DNA of 64,000 bases from Candidatus Gastranaerophilales bacterium (GCA_944325945.1 CALVBW010000018.1:1-64000); one strand, 5' to 3'. Shown: positions 1-10,116, counted from the first letter of the stretch. Program-made: numbers and translations. The notes: generated by a model from the sequence alone, not told the origin.

Positions 1-112
1 GTAAATGTAAAGATTTATTAATTTTTATTCTACACATGTAACAAATTTGGCATGCTTGCATTATCATGCATGTACAACTATCCCCAAATCTCCTCCCAAG
101 ATTATTGTTCAA

Positions 113-138
113 AGTCACAAAGATGTGGCTTTTTTTTT
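113..138 (+). terminator. Rho-independent terminator
   Basis: A six-pair stem (AGTCAC at 113-118 with GTGGCT at 125-130, one G-T pair) and a 6-base loop are followed by eight Ts. It would end plus-strand transcription entering from outside the window. No gene that uses it is visible here. Confidence 0.55.
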
Positions 139-139
139 G

Positions 140-165
140 AAAAAGGCGGCAATGCCGCCTTTTTT
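140..165 (-). terminator. Terminator of pepA, bidirectional
   Basis: A perfect stem GGCGGC/GCCGCC with loop AAT is flanked by A and T tracts, so it can work in both directions. The T tract overlaps the pepA stop codon. It is the natural end of the minus-strand amidase-pepA unit. Confidence 0.8.
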
Positions 166-1561
166 AATTTAAAATATAACTCAGCAAAGTTCTGACACCG
201 GCACCTGTAGAACCTTTTATAAATTCTTTTTCGGGTTTTTCTAAGAAGGCGGTACCGGCTATATCAATATGTGCCCATTTGACGTCTTTTACAAATTCCT
301 GCAGAAATACGCCTGCGGCGGATGCTCCGCCATAACGTGAACCTGTGTTTTTCATATCGGCAATATCGGATTTTAAGCTGCTGAAGTATTCTTTATATAA
401 AGGCAGCTGCCAGTATTTTTCACCAATATTTTTACCTGTTTCAATAATTTTGTGAATCATATCGTTATCGTTACCCATAATACCGGCAACAGATGTTCCC
501 AGAGCAACCATGCATGCTCCGGTCAGGGTCGCGATATCAATAACCTCATCAACTCCGAGTTCACATGCATAAACTAATGCATCTGCAAGAGTTAATCTTC
601 CTTCTGCATCGGTGTTATCAACTTCAATTGTTTTGCCGTTTTTGGCAGTCAAAATGTCACCCGGTTTATAAGCACTTCCGCTCGCCATATTTTCACAGGC
701 GGCAATAATACCGTGTACTTCAACGTCAGGATTAAAGTCTTTTAAAACGCTCATAATTCCTAAAACGCAGGCGGCTCCTGACATATCATCGCGCATTGTA
801 AGCATTGAAGATGGCGGTTTTAAATCCATTCCGCCAGAGTCAAAGCAAAGTCCTTTTCCGATAATGGCTATTTTCTTTTTAACATTTTTACCTGTATATT
901 TCATATGGATGAATTTAGGCGGTTGAACACTTCCTTTAGCAACAGCAAGGAATGCTCCCATTCCCATACGTTCAATTTCGTCACTGTCGTAAACTTCAGT
1001 TGTGATACCTTCTATACTTTGTGCTATTTCGGCCAGTTTAGTTGGTGTTGCATACGCTGCAGGTTCATTTGCAAGATCACGTGTGATTTTCATAGCATTA
1101 CCAAAATATTTTCCTGCATTAACACTTTCTTCCAGTACGTTTCCGAATGTTATTTCATCAACGTGCGTTGCTTTTTCACTTTTGTATTTATCAAAAGCAT
1201 AATCTGCCAGCATTGCACCAATTACAGCGGATTTGCCGTAGTCAAAGCCGGTTTCAAAATCAAATGCAGCGGTTTTTGCATGAATTTGCTGTAATTTTTT
1301 TACTGATTTATAAACAGCAGTGCGGGCTTCATTTTCGCCAAATTCATCACGTTTTCCGCATCCTGTAACAAGAATTTTTTGTGCGGGAATTTGACCGTAT
1401 GTTTGAAGTAAATAAGTTTGTCCTAATTTTCCTTCAAATTTATCACGACCTATTGCATAAGTGTTTGCAAGATCTTGAGATGTTTTTTCACCTTCAAACA
1501 TGTTGATAACAAGTACATCAACAGGAAGTTTTTTTACATCGTTTGAAACTTTAATTTCCAT
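164..1561 (-). CDS. pepA: Leucyl aminopeptidase (M17 family)
   Basis: Cytosolic aminopeptidase that removes N-terminal residues from peptides using two metal ions. At 465 residues it has normal M17 length. The C-terminal catalytic domain keeps the metal and catalytic residues at the family's spacing: K236, D241 (in FDSGG), K248, D259, and D318, E320 and R322 in the NTDAEGR signature. The N-terminal third (about 1-150) is the usual less conserved macro-like domain. A clear AAGGAG site lies before the ATG. The gene follows the amidase gene by 54 bases on the same strand and may be cotranscribed with it. It could also act on Cys-Gly dipeptides, as M17 enzymes do. No anomaly seen. Confidence 0.95.
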   Translation of the reverse strand: MEIKVSNDVKKLPVDVLVINMFEGEKTSQDLANTYAIGRDKFEGKLGQTYLLQTYGQIPAQKILVTGCGKRDEFGENEARTAVYKSVKKLQQIHAKTAAFDFETGFDYGKSAVIGAMLADYAFDKYKSEKATHVDEITFGNVLEESVNAGKYFGNAMKITRDLANEPAAYATPTKLAEIAQSIEGITTEVYDSDEIERMGMGAFLAVAKGSVQPPKFIHMKYTGKNVKKKIAIIGKGLCFDSGGMDLKPPSSMLTMRDDMSGAACVLGIMSVLKDFNPDVEVHGIIAACENMASGSAYKPGDILTAKNGKTIEVDNTDAEGRLTLADALVYACELGVDEVIDIATLTGACMVALGTSVAGIMGNDNDMIHKIIETGKNIGEKYWQLPLYKEYFSSLKSDIADMKNTGSRYGGASAAGVFLQEFVKDVKWAHIDIAGTAFLEKPEKEFIKGSTGAGVRTLLSYILN

Positions 1562-1615
1562 GTTAAGCTCTCCTTTTCTGTTTTTATTATAGCACTATTT
1601 TTAAGATGTAAAAAA

Positions 1616-2986
1616 TTAATTTTTTAGAAAATTTCCAATACCATCTGCAATTGCTTTTGCGCATTGTTTTTGGAAATGCGGGGTAATTAGCAAAGCATTA
1701 TCTTCCGGATTTATAAGGTATGCAACTTCTATCAAGATGCTTAAAGCATTAGTATTTCTGACCAGTGCCAGACTGCCCTGTCTTATATTGTCGTTTTTTG
1801 TCCCTAATTGTTTTGTCATTTCAATAAGCACATTCGCAGCCAGCGGTTTTGCCTGATTATAGTAGTAATAAATACTTGTACCGCGGTGTTTATTGGGATT
1901 TGCTTGATCGCCGAGGGAATTTCCGTGAATGCTTATTAAAAACATCGCGTTATTTTTATTTGCAATATCAACGCGTTCTGATAATTCGACAAAACTATCA
2001 TCAGAACGTGTCATTATTACATTTGCACCGCGTTTTTTAAGTTCATGTTGTAAGTGTTTTGCAATGTTCAGTGTTATATCTTTTTCTTTGTCACCGCAGC
2101 AGCCGATTGCACCGAATTCTTTGCCGCCGTGTCCGGCATCAATTGCAATAGTAATATTTTTTAAAGGATGTTTTGTATCAACTACCGGAAATTTTCGTAT
2201 TTTTAAGATGAAATCATTGCCATCATAGCTTCCGCTATAGCCTGCAAGTTTGGGCGTATTTGTATTTTCTTTATACGGAAAAGAAAATATATAAGTATTG
2301 TCAGGACAATCTTTTACATTAAAAAATTTTAGAGTGAAGGTTTCGCCTTCAATAATTTCATATGGTGTTTTTTTATTAAGGTGAAAAATAATTTTAAAGT
2401 ATTCTTCATCATCTTTTCGTTCAAAGCCGTTTATTACAGCAGGTGAATTAATAAAGCCGTAAAATGTTTTAACATTGGATTTTGCAATCCAGGCCTTTTT
2501 ATCTCCGCCTAATACCACACGGTAAAAGTTATTTTTTTCGGCATCAACCGTTAAGGGTATATTTTTTTCAAAATGTGACATTCTGTTTATCCCACCGTCA
2601 ACAGGCGTTGTGCGTAAAGGGGCGTTGTCAATTGATGTGAGAAATTCTTTTTTCTTTTCGTATTCAATAAGCTTTGGCGGCACATAAAAAAAAGTGGAGG
2701 GGAATTTAGGCCGGTTAATTATGTAAGTTTTTAATTCATGACCGCTTTGCAGTACAAATTTATTTTCTCCTTCATTAAGCATAATAACGTGTGCAAACCC
2801 GCCCGAAGGATGAACTTTTACCTGCACGCCATTAATTATTAAAATTTGTTTAGGGTTCGCTGAACCGATAAAAAATGACGACGGAGAGTTTATTGTAACT
2901 ATATTTTTACGCGGATAAACCACGTCAAATGCGTATACCATTTGCCCGAATAACATAATTAATAATATTATTAAAAATTTTTTCAT
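1616..2986 (-). CDS. N-acetylmuramoyl-L-alanine amidase (Amidase_3, AmiC-like)
   Basis: Exported zinc amidase that cuts the bond between MurNAc and the peptide stem of peptidoglycan. Residues 1-19 form a signal peptide ending near AFD. The middle holds SH3-like and AMIN-like beta-rich segments (about 120-275). The catalytic domain starts near 277, with zinc ligands H286 (DAGHGG), E301 (KEKD) and H354 (ISIHGN) and catalytic E420 (LIEVAYL), so it should be active. No Shine-Dalgarno is obvious; AT-rich -10-like sequence reaches almost to the ATG. It is divergent from the PBP gene, so two wall enzymes share the intergenic region. Confidence 0.92.
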   Translation of the reverse strand: MKKFLIILLIMLFGQMVYAFDVVYPRKNIVTINSPSSFFIGSANPKQILIINGVQVKVHPSGGFAHVIMLNEGENKFVLQSGHELKTYIINRPKFPSTFFYVPPKLIEYEKKKEFLTSIDNAPLRTTPVDGGINRMSHFEKNIPLTVDAEKNNFYRVVLGGDKKAWIAKSNVKTFYGFINSPAVINGFERKDDEEYFKIIFHLNKKTPYEIIEGETFTLKFFNVKDCPDNTYIFSFPYKENTNTPKLAGYSGSYDGNDFILKIRKFPVVDTKHPLKNITIAIDAGHGGKEFGAIGCCGDKEKDITLNIAKHLQHELKKRGANVIMTRSDDSFVELSERVDIANKNNAMFLISIHGNSLGDQANPNKHRGTSIYYYYNQAKPLAANVLIEMTKQLGTKNDNIRQGSLALVRNTNALSILIEVAYLINPEDNALLITPHFQKQCAKAIADGIGNFLKN

Positions 2987-3091
2987 AATATTATATTACT
3001 CTATTATTTTTAAATAATAAATTTTTGTAATTTTATTTAATATTTAATTTTTTTGTTCTTCCTTATGATAAAATATTAAAAGGATGGGGAT
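2987..3091. promoter_or_regulatory. Divergent promoter region, amidase / PBP
   Basis: This AT-rich gap separates two divergent cell-wall genes. On the plus strand an extended -10 (TG at 3066-3067, TAAAAT at 3069-3074) lies 17 bases before the PBP start codon. On the minus strand only weak TATAAT/TAATAT boxes sit within ten bases of the amidase ATG. No operator could be assigned. Confidence 0.5.
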
Positions 3092-4846
3092 ATGCGAAGC
3101 AGAAATAGGGAAAATGAAAAAGAAAAAAGAATGAAGAGCTTTGAGAAAGTTTTAGGGCTTTTGCAGATTTTTTTCATTGGATTTGCGGTACTTCTTGCAA
3201 TTTATTTATTTGTAGTACAGATAATAGATGTTGGTAAATATCGTGCGAAAGCGCGCAATCAGCGTATAAACAGAAGTTTTGTAATGCGCGGCGATATTTA
3301 CGATAGAAACGGCATTAAGCTTGCGACAGACAAAGTTTATTCTGATGTTTATGCACACCCTGCAAATTACGATTCATCCGAGGAAGATCTGGCTAAAAAG
3401 CTGTCACCTATTTTAAAAATTCCATACGGTGAACTTTTGAATATGCTTAAAAAACCCGGACCTGTTATTACTATCAAAAAAGATATTGATAAAAATACCG
3501 CAAAAGAACTTGCTCAATTGCATTTAAGAGAAATCAGCATGGGTAAGAAAAATACACGTACTTATCCACAAGGCAATTTAGCTGCCCATGTTTTAGGATA
3601 TTATAATTTTGATGCGGATATTGCAAACGGTGTTGAATATACAGCCAAAGACAAACTTGAACACGTTGAGCATGCTGTAAGATATCAAAGAACAAGAGAC
3701 GGTAAAATTATATATGATTTTATGACTGATCCTGTAGCAACCACAACAAATCCCAAAGGACAGGATATAACACTTACAATTGATGCTGCAATTCAGCATG
3801 TCTGTGAAAAAGAACTGCAAAAAATGATTGCGGAAAAAGAAGCGCTGCGCGGCACCGTAATCGTTATGAATCCTAAAAACGGTGAAATTCTTGCCTATGC
3901 GGTTTATCCGACTTACGATCCGAATAATTATAGGAAAGCCAGTGAAATTCAGATTAAAAATTGGACTTTAACAGATGTATTTCCACCGGGTTCTACTTTT
4001 AAAATTATTACTGTGGCAAGCGCAATGGAGCTTGGAAGAATAAACGAGCATACAGAGATTCTTGATACAGGTAAAACTTCTATAGGCAAGTGGGAAATTA
4101 AAAATTACGATTACAACGTTCATCCGTATCCGGGTATGATATCTCTTGAATATTTATTTGAACATTCAAGTAATATCGGGTCTATAAACGTTGCAAAAAC
4201 AATGACATCAAAAGAATTTTATGACATGTTGAAAAAATTCGGCTTCGGGCAAAAATCAGGAATAGATTTACCCGGAGAATCTGCAGGACTTTTACCGGCA
4301 TGGCACAAATGGGATAAGGGTATTCATGCGACAATGGCTTACGGTTACGGAACATCAGTTTCAGCCATGCAAATGGTAAGTGCGGTATCAGCGCTTGCGA
4401 ATAACGGAGTTCGTGTAACCCCGCATATTATAAAGTATCCGCAGGAAGAATACGATCAAAAAATTCATTACACCCAGGTAATCTCACCGGAAACAGCTAA
4501 AACAGTTACAAAACTTTTAGCCGAAAGTGTAAATAATGGTAAATCTGCAATAAAAATGGATAAATATAATATTGCGGCTAAAACCGGTACTTCCAATAAG
4601 CCAAAAGAAGGCGGTTCAGGTTATACCGGTATGTCTTATACGTCGACTATCGGGTATTTTCCGGCTACGGATCCGCAGGTTTTAATTTATGTAATGATAG
4701 ATAGTGCACGTGTTGGTGCAATCTGGGGCAACACGGTTGCAGGACCTGTTTTCCATGAAGTTGCTGAACAAACAGCAAGAATTATGAACTTGAAACCCGA
4801 TAAAATTCAAACACCAAAAACTAAGGAGATTAATAATGAAACTTGA
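3092..4846 (+). CDS. ftsI: Class B penicillin-binding protein, septal transpeptidase (FtsI/PBP3-like)
   Basis: Inner-membrane D,D-transpeptidase that cross-links septal peptidoglycan. A cytoplasmic basic tail (1-17) is followed by one membrane helix (about 20-46), a PBP dimer domain with the conserved RGDIYDRNG segment (66-74), and the transpeptidase domain. All three active-site motifs are present: S301-T-F-K304, S359-S-N361 and K497-T-G-T500. The start at 3092 is preferred because AAGGA lies about ten bases upstream; the Met at residue 14 has no such site. The gene overlaps murE by 11 bases, the classic division/wall cluster order, which supports FtsI over an elongation PBP2. Confidence 0.9.
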   Translation: MRSRNRENEKEKRMKSFEKVLGLLQIFFIGFAVLLAIYLFVVQIIDVGKYRAKARNQRINRSFVMRGDIYDRNGIKLATDKVYSDVYAHPANYDSSEEDLAKKLSPILKIPYGELLNMLKKPGPVITIKKDIDKNTAKELAQLHLREISMGKKNTRTYPQGNLAAHVLGYYNFDADIANGVEYTAKDKLEHVEHAVRYQRTRDGKIIYDFMTDPVATTTNPKGQDITLTIDAAIQHVCEKELQKMIAEKEALRGTVIVMNPKNGEILAYAVYPTYDPNNYRKASEIQIKNWTLTDVFPPGSTFKIITVASAMELGRINEHTEILDTGKTSIGKWEIKNYDYNVHPYPGMISLEYLFEHSSNIGSINVAKTMTSKEFYDMLKKFGFGQKSGIDLPGESAGLLPAWHKWDKGIHATMAYGYGTSVSAMQMVSAVSALANNGVRVTPHIIKYPQEEYDQKIHYTQVISPETAKTVTKLLAESVNNGKSAIKMDKYNIAAKTGTSNKPKEGGSGYTGMSYTSTIGYFPATDPQVLIYVMIDSARVGAIWGNTVAGPVFHEVAEQTARIMNLKPDKIQTPKTKEINNET

Positions 4847-6308
4847 AGAACTTATTGAATATTTAGACTATAAAGATCTGGTAAATTTCAAAAGCGTAGA
4901 AGTCAGCGGAATTTCTTATAATTCCAAGACAACAAAAAAAGGCGATATTTTTGTATGCCTTGTGGGTGAGCACACAGATGGACACGAATATGCACAAATG
5001 GCAATTGATAACGGGGCTGTTGCTCTTTTGGTTGAAAGACCTCTTGATATTAAAATTCCGCAGGTGGTGGTTTCAAATACAAGACATAAAATTGCGGATA
5101 TCGCGGATAGGTTCTATTCAAGACCTTCACTTGGTTTGAATTTAATAGGTGTTACTGGCACAAACGGCAAAACGACAGTTACACATTTGATTCAGCGTAT
5201 TTTTGAAGAAAGCAATCAAAAATGTGCTTTAATAGGAACTCTGGGGTATAAATTATCTTCAAGCGGTGAATATAGAGATGCCAAGCATACAACTCCTCAA
5301 GCTCCTGAGCTGCAGGCCACATTAAGAATGATTAAAGATGTTGAAAAAATTGATAATGTTGTCATGGAAGTAAGTTCCCACGCGCTTGAACAAAACAGAG
5401 TAGGCGGATGCAGATTTGATGGCGCAGTCTTTACTAATCTTACGCAGGATCACCTTGATTACCATGTTACAATGGAAAATTATTTCAACGCAAAGGCAAT
5501 TTTATTTAGAAATCTTAAAGAAGGCTGCTTTGCAGTCATAAATATTGACGATGAATACGGCGAAAGATTTCTGAAATCTGTGCCTGAAGGAGTTAGAAAA
5601 TACACATACGGCGTAAAAAATAAAGCTGATGTTGTGGCAAAGGATATTGAATTTTCTTTAAACGGTGCAGAATTTACACTTGTGACAAAAGATGATGAAT
5701 ATAAGGTCAGCCTTCACATGAACGGTATGTTCAGTGTTTATAATGTGCTTGCTGCAATTACAACTGCAATTGCGCAGGGAATTGACATAAAAACAGCACT
5801 TAAAGCATTGGAAAATGTGAAAGGGGTTGCCGGAAGGTTTGAAGTGGTGGCGAAAAAACCGCTTGTAATAGTTGATTACGCACACACACCGGACGGTTTG
5901 GAAAATGTTTTGAATTCCGCAAGAGAAATTACGCCGAAAGACGGGCATTTAATCTGTTTATTCGGATGCGGCGGCGACAGAGATGCCACAAAACGTCCGA
6001 AAATGGGTGCGATTGCAGAAAGAATTGCGGATAAAATTGTTATTACATCTGATAATCCGAGAAGCGAAGACCCGCAGCAGATTATAACGGATATAATTGC
6101 AGGATTGAAATCCACTAACCCGGAAAAGGTTACGGTTGAACCCGACAGAGGTCGTGCAATTGAATTGTTGAAAACGATTTCAGGTAATAATGATGTTATA
6201 GTTATTGCAGGGAAAGGTCACGAGGATTATCAGATTTTAAAAGACCGAACAATCCATTTTGATGACCGTGAAGAAGCACGAAAAGTTTTTGAAGGAACAG
6301 CAGTTTAA
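4836..6308 (+). CDS. murE: UDP-MurNAc-tripeptide synthetase, meso-DAP adding
   Basis: Cytosolic Mur ligase that adds the third amino acid to UDP-MurNAc-L-Ala-D-Glu using ATP. The ATP loop TGTNGKTT is at 107-114. The motif D406-N-P-R409 followed by SEDP is the known signature of enzymes that use meso-diaminopimelate; lysine enzymes differ here. At 490 residues it has full family length. An AAGGAG site lies inside the end of ftsI, and the 11-base overlap suggests translational coupling. The next gene, nagA, starts 11 bases after the stop. Confidence 0.95.
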   Translation: MKLEELIEYLDYKDLVNFKSVEVSGISYNSKTTKKGDIFVCLVGEHTDGHEYAQMAIDNGAVALLVERPLDIKIPQVVVSNTRHKIADIADRFYSRPSLGLNLIGVTGTNGKTTVTHLIQRIFEESNQKCALIGTLGYKLSSSGEYRDAKHTTPQAPELQATLRMIKDVEKIDNVVMEVSSHALEQNRVGGCRFDGAVFTNLTQDHLDYHVTMENYFNAKAILFRNLKEGCFAVINIDDEYGERFLKSVPEGVRKYTYGVKNKADVVAKDIEFSLNGAEFTLVTKDDEYKVSLHMNGMFSVYNVLAAITTAIAQGIDIKTALKALENVKGVAGRFEVVAKKPLVIVDYAHTPDGLENVLNSAREITPKDGHLICLFGCGGDRDATKRPKMGAIAERIADKIVITSDNPRSEDPQQIITDIIAGLKSTNPEKVTVEPDRGRAIELLKTISGNNDVIVIAGKGHEDYQILKDRTIHFDDREEARKVFEGTAV

Positions 6309-6319
6309 ACGGAGGCAAA

Positions 6320-7234
6320 ATGACCGTAAAAACCAAATTAATAATTGAACAGCATTTCCATGGCGCATTTGGTGTCAATTTTAATGACTGCACGGTAGAC
6401 GATATTCTGTATTTATCAAAAGAGATTACTAAATACGGAATTGGCGGAATTTTTCCGACGCTTGCGACTGACACGGTTGAAAACATTAAAAATCAGATTA
6501 ATAAAATCAAACAGGCTGCTGAAATGCAGACATCAGGAATGGCAAAAATTTTCGGCGTTCATCTGGAAGGTATTTTTCTTAACCCCGAAAAAAAAGGCAT
6601 ACATGACGAAAAATTATTCTTAAAACCAACAATTGAAAACTATAAGCTGATTGAAGATGATTTTATAAAAATTCTCACCTACGCGCCTGAATTTGACGAA
6701 AATTTTGCACTTGCGAAGTACTTATTGACAAAAGACGTAAAAATTCAAGCCGGACACTGCACAGGCGGTGATTTGTCATACTGCGACGGAGCAACACATC
6801 TTTTCAATGCCATGTCGGGAGTTGTGCAAAGAGGAACGTCAACGGCACTCACGGCTTTAACCGACGACAGCATTTATACGGAAATTATCGCAGACGGAGT
6901 ACATATTTCGGATTCGATTATAAGGCTTATCTTCAAGGCAAAACCGATTGACAAAATTCTTTTAATATCAGACTGCCTGCCGATCACAAAAAGCAATTTA
7001 AAAGAAATGGACTTTGAGGGTGAAACCATTTATTTTGACGGCGAAAAAGCAACTTCAAAAGACGGAACGCTTGCGGGAAGCACAAAACTTTTGCCTGATA
7101 TAATAAAACGGCTCGGGCTTATGGGGCTTTTTACCCCGCAATTAATTGAAAATACTTACGCTTATCACAATATAGATTTGACGGGCGGAATTGAATGGGA
7201 CGAACATTTTAATATTGTGAAAGTGGATTTATAA
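6320..7234 (+). CDS. nagA: N-acetylglucosamine-6-phosphate deacetylase, short form
   Basis: Amidohydrolase that converts GlcNAc-6-P to GlcN-6-P in amino-sugar salvage, possibly recycling wall sugars given its position after murE. The metal/substrate residues of the TIM barrel are all visible: H12 and H14 (QHFHG), E83 (HLEG), H146 (GHCTGG), H160 (THLFNAM), H195 (DGVH) and D218 (ISDC). At 304 residues it is much shorter than the usual roughly 380, because the N-terminal strands of the small beta-sandwich are missing: the HxH motif begins at residue 12 instead of about 60. GGAGG precedes the ATG, and no in-frame upstream extension is seen before the murE stop. Probably still active. Confidence 0.85.
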   Translation: MTVKTKLIIEQHFHGAFGVNFNDCTVDDILYLSKEITKYGIGGIFPTLATDTVENIKNQINKIKQAAEMQTSGMAKIFGVHLEGIFLNPEKKGIHDEKLFLKPTIENYKLIEDDFIKILTYAPEFDENFALAKYLLTKDVKIQAGHCTGGDLSYCDGATHLFNAMSGVVQRGTSTALTALTDDSIYTEIIADGVHISDSIIRLIFKAKPIDKILLISDCLPITKSNLKEMDFEGETIYFDGEKATSKDGTLAGSTKLLPDIIKRLGLMGLFTPQLIENTYAYHNIDLTGGIEWDEHFNIVKVDL

Positions 7235-7242
7235 GGAAATTT

Positions 7243-8895
7243 ATGAGAAGTGACAGTATAAAAAAAGGATTAGCAAGAACACCGCACCGCGGGCTATTAA
7301 TGGCAGCGGGCGTGAGCAGGAAGAATATGGATGCTCCGTTTATCGGGATAGCAAGTTCATTTTCGGATTTGGTACCAGGACATATTACAATGCGGGATCT
7401 GGAACGTCAGATCGAAAAAGGAATTCACACAGCAGGCGGACAGGCATTTGTTTTCGGGGTTCCGGCAATTTGCGACGGAATTGCAATGGGGCATAGCGGA
7501 ATGAGATATTCGCTTCCCTCAAGGGATTTGATAGCTGACTGTGTGGAAAGTGTCGCGTCAGCGCATCAGCTTGACGGGTTAGTTTTGCTTTCAAATTGCG
7601 ATAAAATCACACCCGGAATGCTTATAGCTGCATTAAGATTAAATATTCCGACAATAGTTGTAACTGCAGGTCCTATGCTGGACGGGACATGCAGAGGCGA
7701 AAATAAACTTACAATGGTAACAGGCTCTTTTGAGGCGGTCGGACGATACAGAAAAGGTGAAATTACAAAAGAACATTTGCTTGATATGGAAGAAAATTCC
7801 TGCCCGTCAGCAGGTGCCTGTCAGGGAATGTACACCGCAAACACAATGGCATGTTTGACGGAAGTTCTTGGAATGAGTCTGCCGTATTGCTCTTCATCAT
7901 CCGTTGTATCATCTCAAAAAGCCAGAATAGCTTTTGAAAGCGGGATGCAAATTGTCGAACTTGTAAAAAAAGACATCAAACCCTCGGATATTATTACAAA
8001 AGAATCAATGACAAACGCAATAATAACGGATTTAGCTCTCGGCGGATCTACAAATACGTTTTTGCATTTGCTTGCAATCGCTAACGCAGGCGGAATTGAT
8101 ATAACAATTGATGATTTTGACAGATTAAGCCGTGAAATTCATCAAATTGTAAAAATTAACCCGTCATCAACGCTTACAATGACAGATTTTCATTATGCAG
8201 GCGGAATTCCTGCGGTTATGAAGGCTTTAAAAGATATTTTAAATAAAAATACTAAAAACGTAAGCTGTTTGAATATTAAAGATATAATCAAAAATGCTAA
8301 TGCCAACACTAATATTATTCCTCCGTATGATAAATCAGGCTATACCCAATCCGGATTAGGTGTTTTGTACGGCAATCTGGCAAAAGACGGATGTGTTACA
8401 AAGATTTCCGGGATTGACCCTGAATGCTACACCTTTGAAGGCACTGCAAAAACCTTTGACAGCGAAGAAGCTGCAATGAAAGCGCTTGAAGATGACAAAA
8501 TTAAGGCGGGCGATGTTATAATAATCCGCTATGAAGGCCCTGTCGGAGGTCCCGGTATGCGGGAAATGCTTGCTCCGACATCACTTCTTGTCGGAAAAGG
8601 CTTGGGAAAAACCTGCGCGCTTATTACTGACGGAAGATTTTCCGGTGCTACACGCGGGATTTGTATTGGTCATGTCTGCCCTGAGGCTGCAAAAGGCGGA
8701 GCTATTGCGCTTATTCAAGATGGTGACGGGATTAAAATTGACATTCCGAACCGCTCAATTGAGCTTCTGGTCGATGAAAAAACTCTTGACGAGCGCAGAA
8801 AAAATCTTAAACCTTTTGAATTAAAGGTCAAGTCAGGTTACCTTGCAAAATATGCAAAAAATGTCGGAGATGCCTCTCATGGGGCGCTGGTGTAG
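7243..8895 (+). CDS. ilvD: Dihydroxy-acid dehydratase
   Basis: Fe-S dehydratase of the valine, leucine and isoleucine pathway, converting dihydroxy acids to 2-keto acids in the cytosol. The full-length protein (550 residues) has the cluster cysteines C119 (SNCDK) and C187/C193 in the [10 protein letters not shown] signature, and GGSTNT in the middle. The region VPGH (44-47) matches the Escherichia coli type, which lacks the third cysteine found in the [2Fe-2S] enzymes. It sits 8 bases after nagA with an AAGGAAA site. No other branched-chain genes are in the window, so it looks like an orphan member of a mixed operon. Confidence 0.94.
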   Translation: MRSDSIKKGLARTPHRGLLMAAGVSRKNMDAPFIGIASSFSDLVPGHITMRDLERQIEKGIHTAGGQAFVFGVPAICDGIAMGHSGMRYSLPSRDLIADCVESVASAHQLDGLVLLSNCDKITPGMLIAALRLNIPTIVVTAGPMLDGTCRGENKLTMVTGSFEAVGRYRKGEITKEHLLDMEENSCPSAGACQGMYTANTMACLTEVLGMSLPYCSSSSVVSSQKARIAFESGMQIVELVKKDIKPSDIITKESMTNAIITDLALGGSTNTFLHLLAIANAGGIDITIDDFDRLSREIHQIVKINPSSTLTMTDFHYAGGIPAVMKALKDILNKNTKNVSCLNIKDIIKNANANTNIIPPYDKSGYTQSGLGVLYGNLAKDGCVTKISGIDPECYTFEGTAKTFDSEEAAMKALEDDKIKAGDVIIIRYEGPVGGPGMREMLAPTSLLVGKGLGKTCALITDGRFSGATRGICIGHVCPEAAKGGAIALIQDGDGIKIDIPNRSIELLVDEKTLDERRKNLKPFELKVKSGYLAKYAKNVGDASHGALV

Positions 8896-8919
8896 TAAAC
8901 TCCTGCGTGTGAGGGTTTC

Positions 8920-10116
8920 ATGAAAAAACTATCGGATTTCGCAGATGATATAAATAAATGTTCCAAATGCGGCAAATGTCAGGAGGTTTGCCCTGTTTAT
9001 AAATTAACAGGCAATGACTGTGCGGTTTCCCGCGGGAAATTTGTTATGCTGCAAGGGGTTTTGAAAGGTGAACTTAAACTTTCCAAAACCATAGAAAAAT
9101 ACCTTGACTTATGCCTAAAGTGCGGCAAGTGCAAGGATTTTTGCCCGTCCGACATTGATGTCTGCGAAATCTTTAACACGGCAAAACATGAATATGTAAA
9201 AGATAAATTCTACGGCAAAATTACGCGTTTTTTGCAGTCACCGAAAGTTTTTGATAAAATATTAAATATTTTTAGGCTTTTGCACAAATTTACAAGATGT
9301 GAGATCCTGAAACAAGTTCAGGATGACATGGTAAGTTCCACCAATGTTCAGAGTGTTGTCCTGCCTTTGGCAGTTCAGGATGACGGAAAAGATATATGCA
9401 ACGCTGAGAGTGATATCCTGCCTAAGGCAGTTCAGGATGACAGAAAAGTCAGACTTTTGTATTTCAAAGGCTGTGCAAATGCGCTTAACCCTAAATCCGA
9501 AAACGCAATGAAAAAAGTCCTTGCGCATTATGACGTTGAACTTATTGAAAAGGATTTTGAATGCTGCGGGGTGCCTTTTTTATCAAGCGGAAATCCGGAG
9601 CGCTATGAAGAAGTTAAAAAATATAACCTCGACCTTTTGAAAGGCGGCTATGACTATGTTATAACCGATTGCGCCAGCTGTGAAAGTGCCTTGAAAAACT
9701 ATCAATCTGCTGAAAATATTATCAATATCTGCCATTTTCTAGCGATTCAAAATAAAAAATTTGTATTTAAAAAAAACTTAAAGGTGACTTTCCACAAACC
9801 CTGCCACCTGAAATCCGATGCGTTTTTGCAACCTTTATTTGCAAAATGCGAAAATATAGAATACATTGAAGCAAAGGATTACGAAGAATGCTGCGGATTT
9901 GCCGGCGAATTCGCACTTCGTAACCCGAAATTGTCTTTTCAAATGACGCGGCAAAAAGCCAAAAACCTTGCCGATACAGGTGCAGATGTAATTTTAACTG
10001 CCTGCCCCGCCTGTATAATTGGAATTCATCAGGGATTTTTAGGCAAAAAACATCCGAAAATTATGAATTTGATTGAATTTTTAGCACTTGCGGACGAAAT
10101 TATTGAGGGTAAATAG
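8920..10116 (+). CDS. GlcF/LutA-like Fe-S oxidoreductase with repeat-derived insert
   Basis: Ferredoxin-like plus double CCG-domain protein, the electron-transfer subunit type of glycolate/D-lactate dehydrogenases and related heterodisulfide reductase subunits. Two [4Fe-4S] sites are C14-C17-C20-C24 and C65-C68-C71-C75. The C-terminal half has the CCG motifs (FECCGVPF, DCASC, HKPCHLK, CCGFAGEF, CPAC). Residues about 127-176 are unusual: they are encoded by three in-frame copies of a palindromic repeat and read as ILKQVQDD-like units. The insert lies between the ferredoxin region and the CCG part, where a tolerant linker is expected. No flavin partner gene is nearby, so the substrate is unknown. 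It follows ilvD by 24 bases and overlaps the convergent XRE gene by 17 bases. Confidence 0.82.
   Translation: MKKLSDFADDINKCSKCGKCQEVCPVYKLTGNDCAVSRGKFVMLQGVLKGELKLSKTIEKYLDLCLKCGKCKDFCPSDIDVCEIFNTAKHEYVKDKFYGKITRFLQSPKVFDKILNIFRLLHKFTRCEILKQVQDDMVSSTNVQSVVLPLAVQDDGKDICNAESDILPKAVQDDRKVRLLYFKGCANALNPKSENAMKKVLAHYDVELIEKDFECCGVPFLSSGNPERYEEVKKYNLDLLKGGYDYVITDCASCESALKNYQSAENIINICHFLAIQNKKFVFKKNLKVTFHKPCHLKSDAFLQPLFAKCENIEYIEAKDYEECCGFAGEFALRNPKLSFQMTRQKAKNLADTGADVILTACPACIIGIHQGFLGKKHPKIMNLIEFLALADEIIEGK
9303..9441. repeat. Three palindromic repeat copies inside a coding gene
   Basis: Copies lie at 9303-9327, 9355-9384 and 9411-9441. Each is a short palindrome built on TCCTG...CAGGA and ending in GGATGAC. 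Spacing keeps the host frame open throughout. The first copy, read on the minus strand, matches the intergenic element at 11218-11240 in its GTCAT...ACTTGTT...ATCTC frame. Such in-frame palindromes are known from Rickettsia (RPE elements); relationship to those is not shown. Confidence 0.8.

Noticed and set aside
7243-8895. Loss of an Fe-S cysteine in IlvD (VPGH instead of PCN)
   Set aside because: The same sequence occurs in the Escherichia coli type enzyme, so it is a normal variant.
9262-9528. Antisense frame with VILNLFQDL-like repeats
   Set aside because: It is the reverse reading of the palindromic repeats inside the Fe-S gene; no independent start signal.
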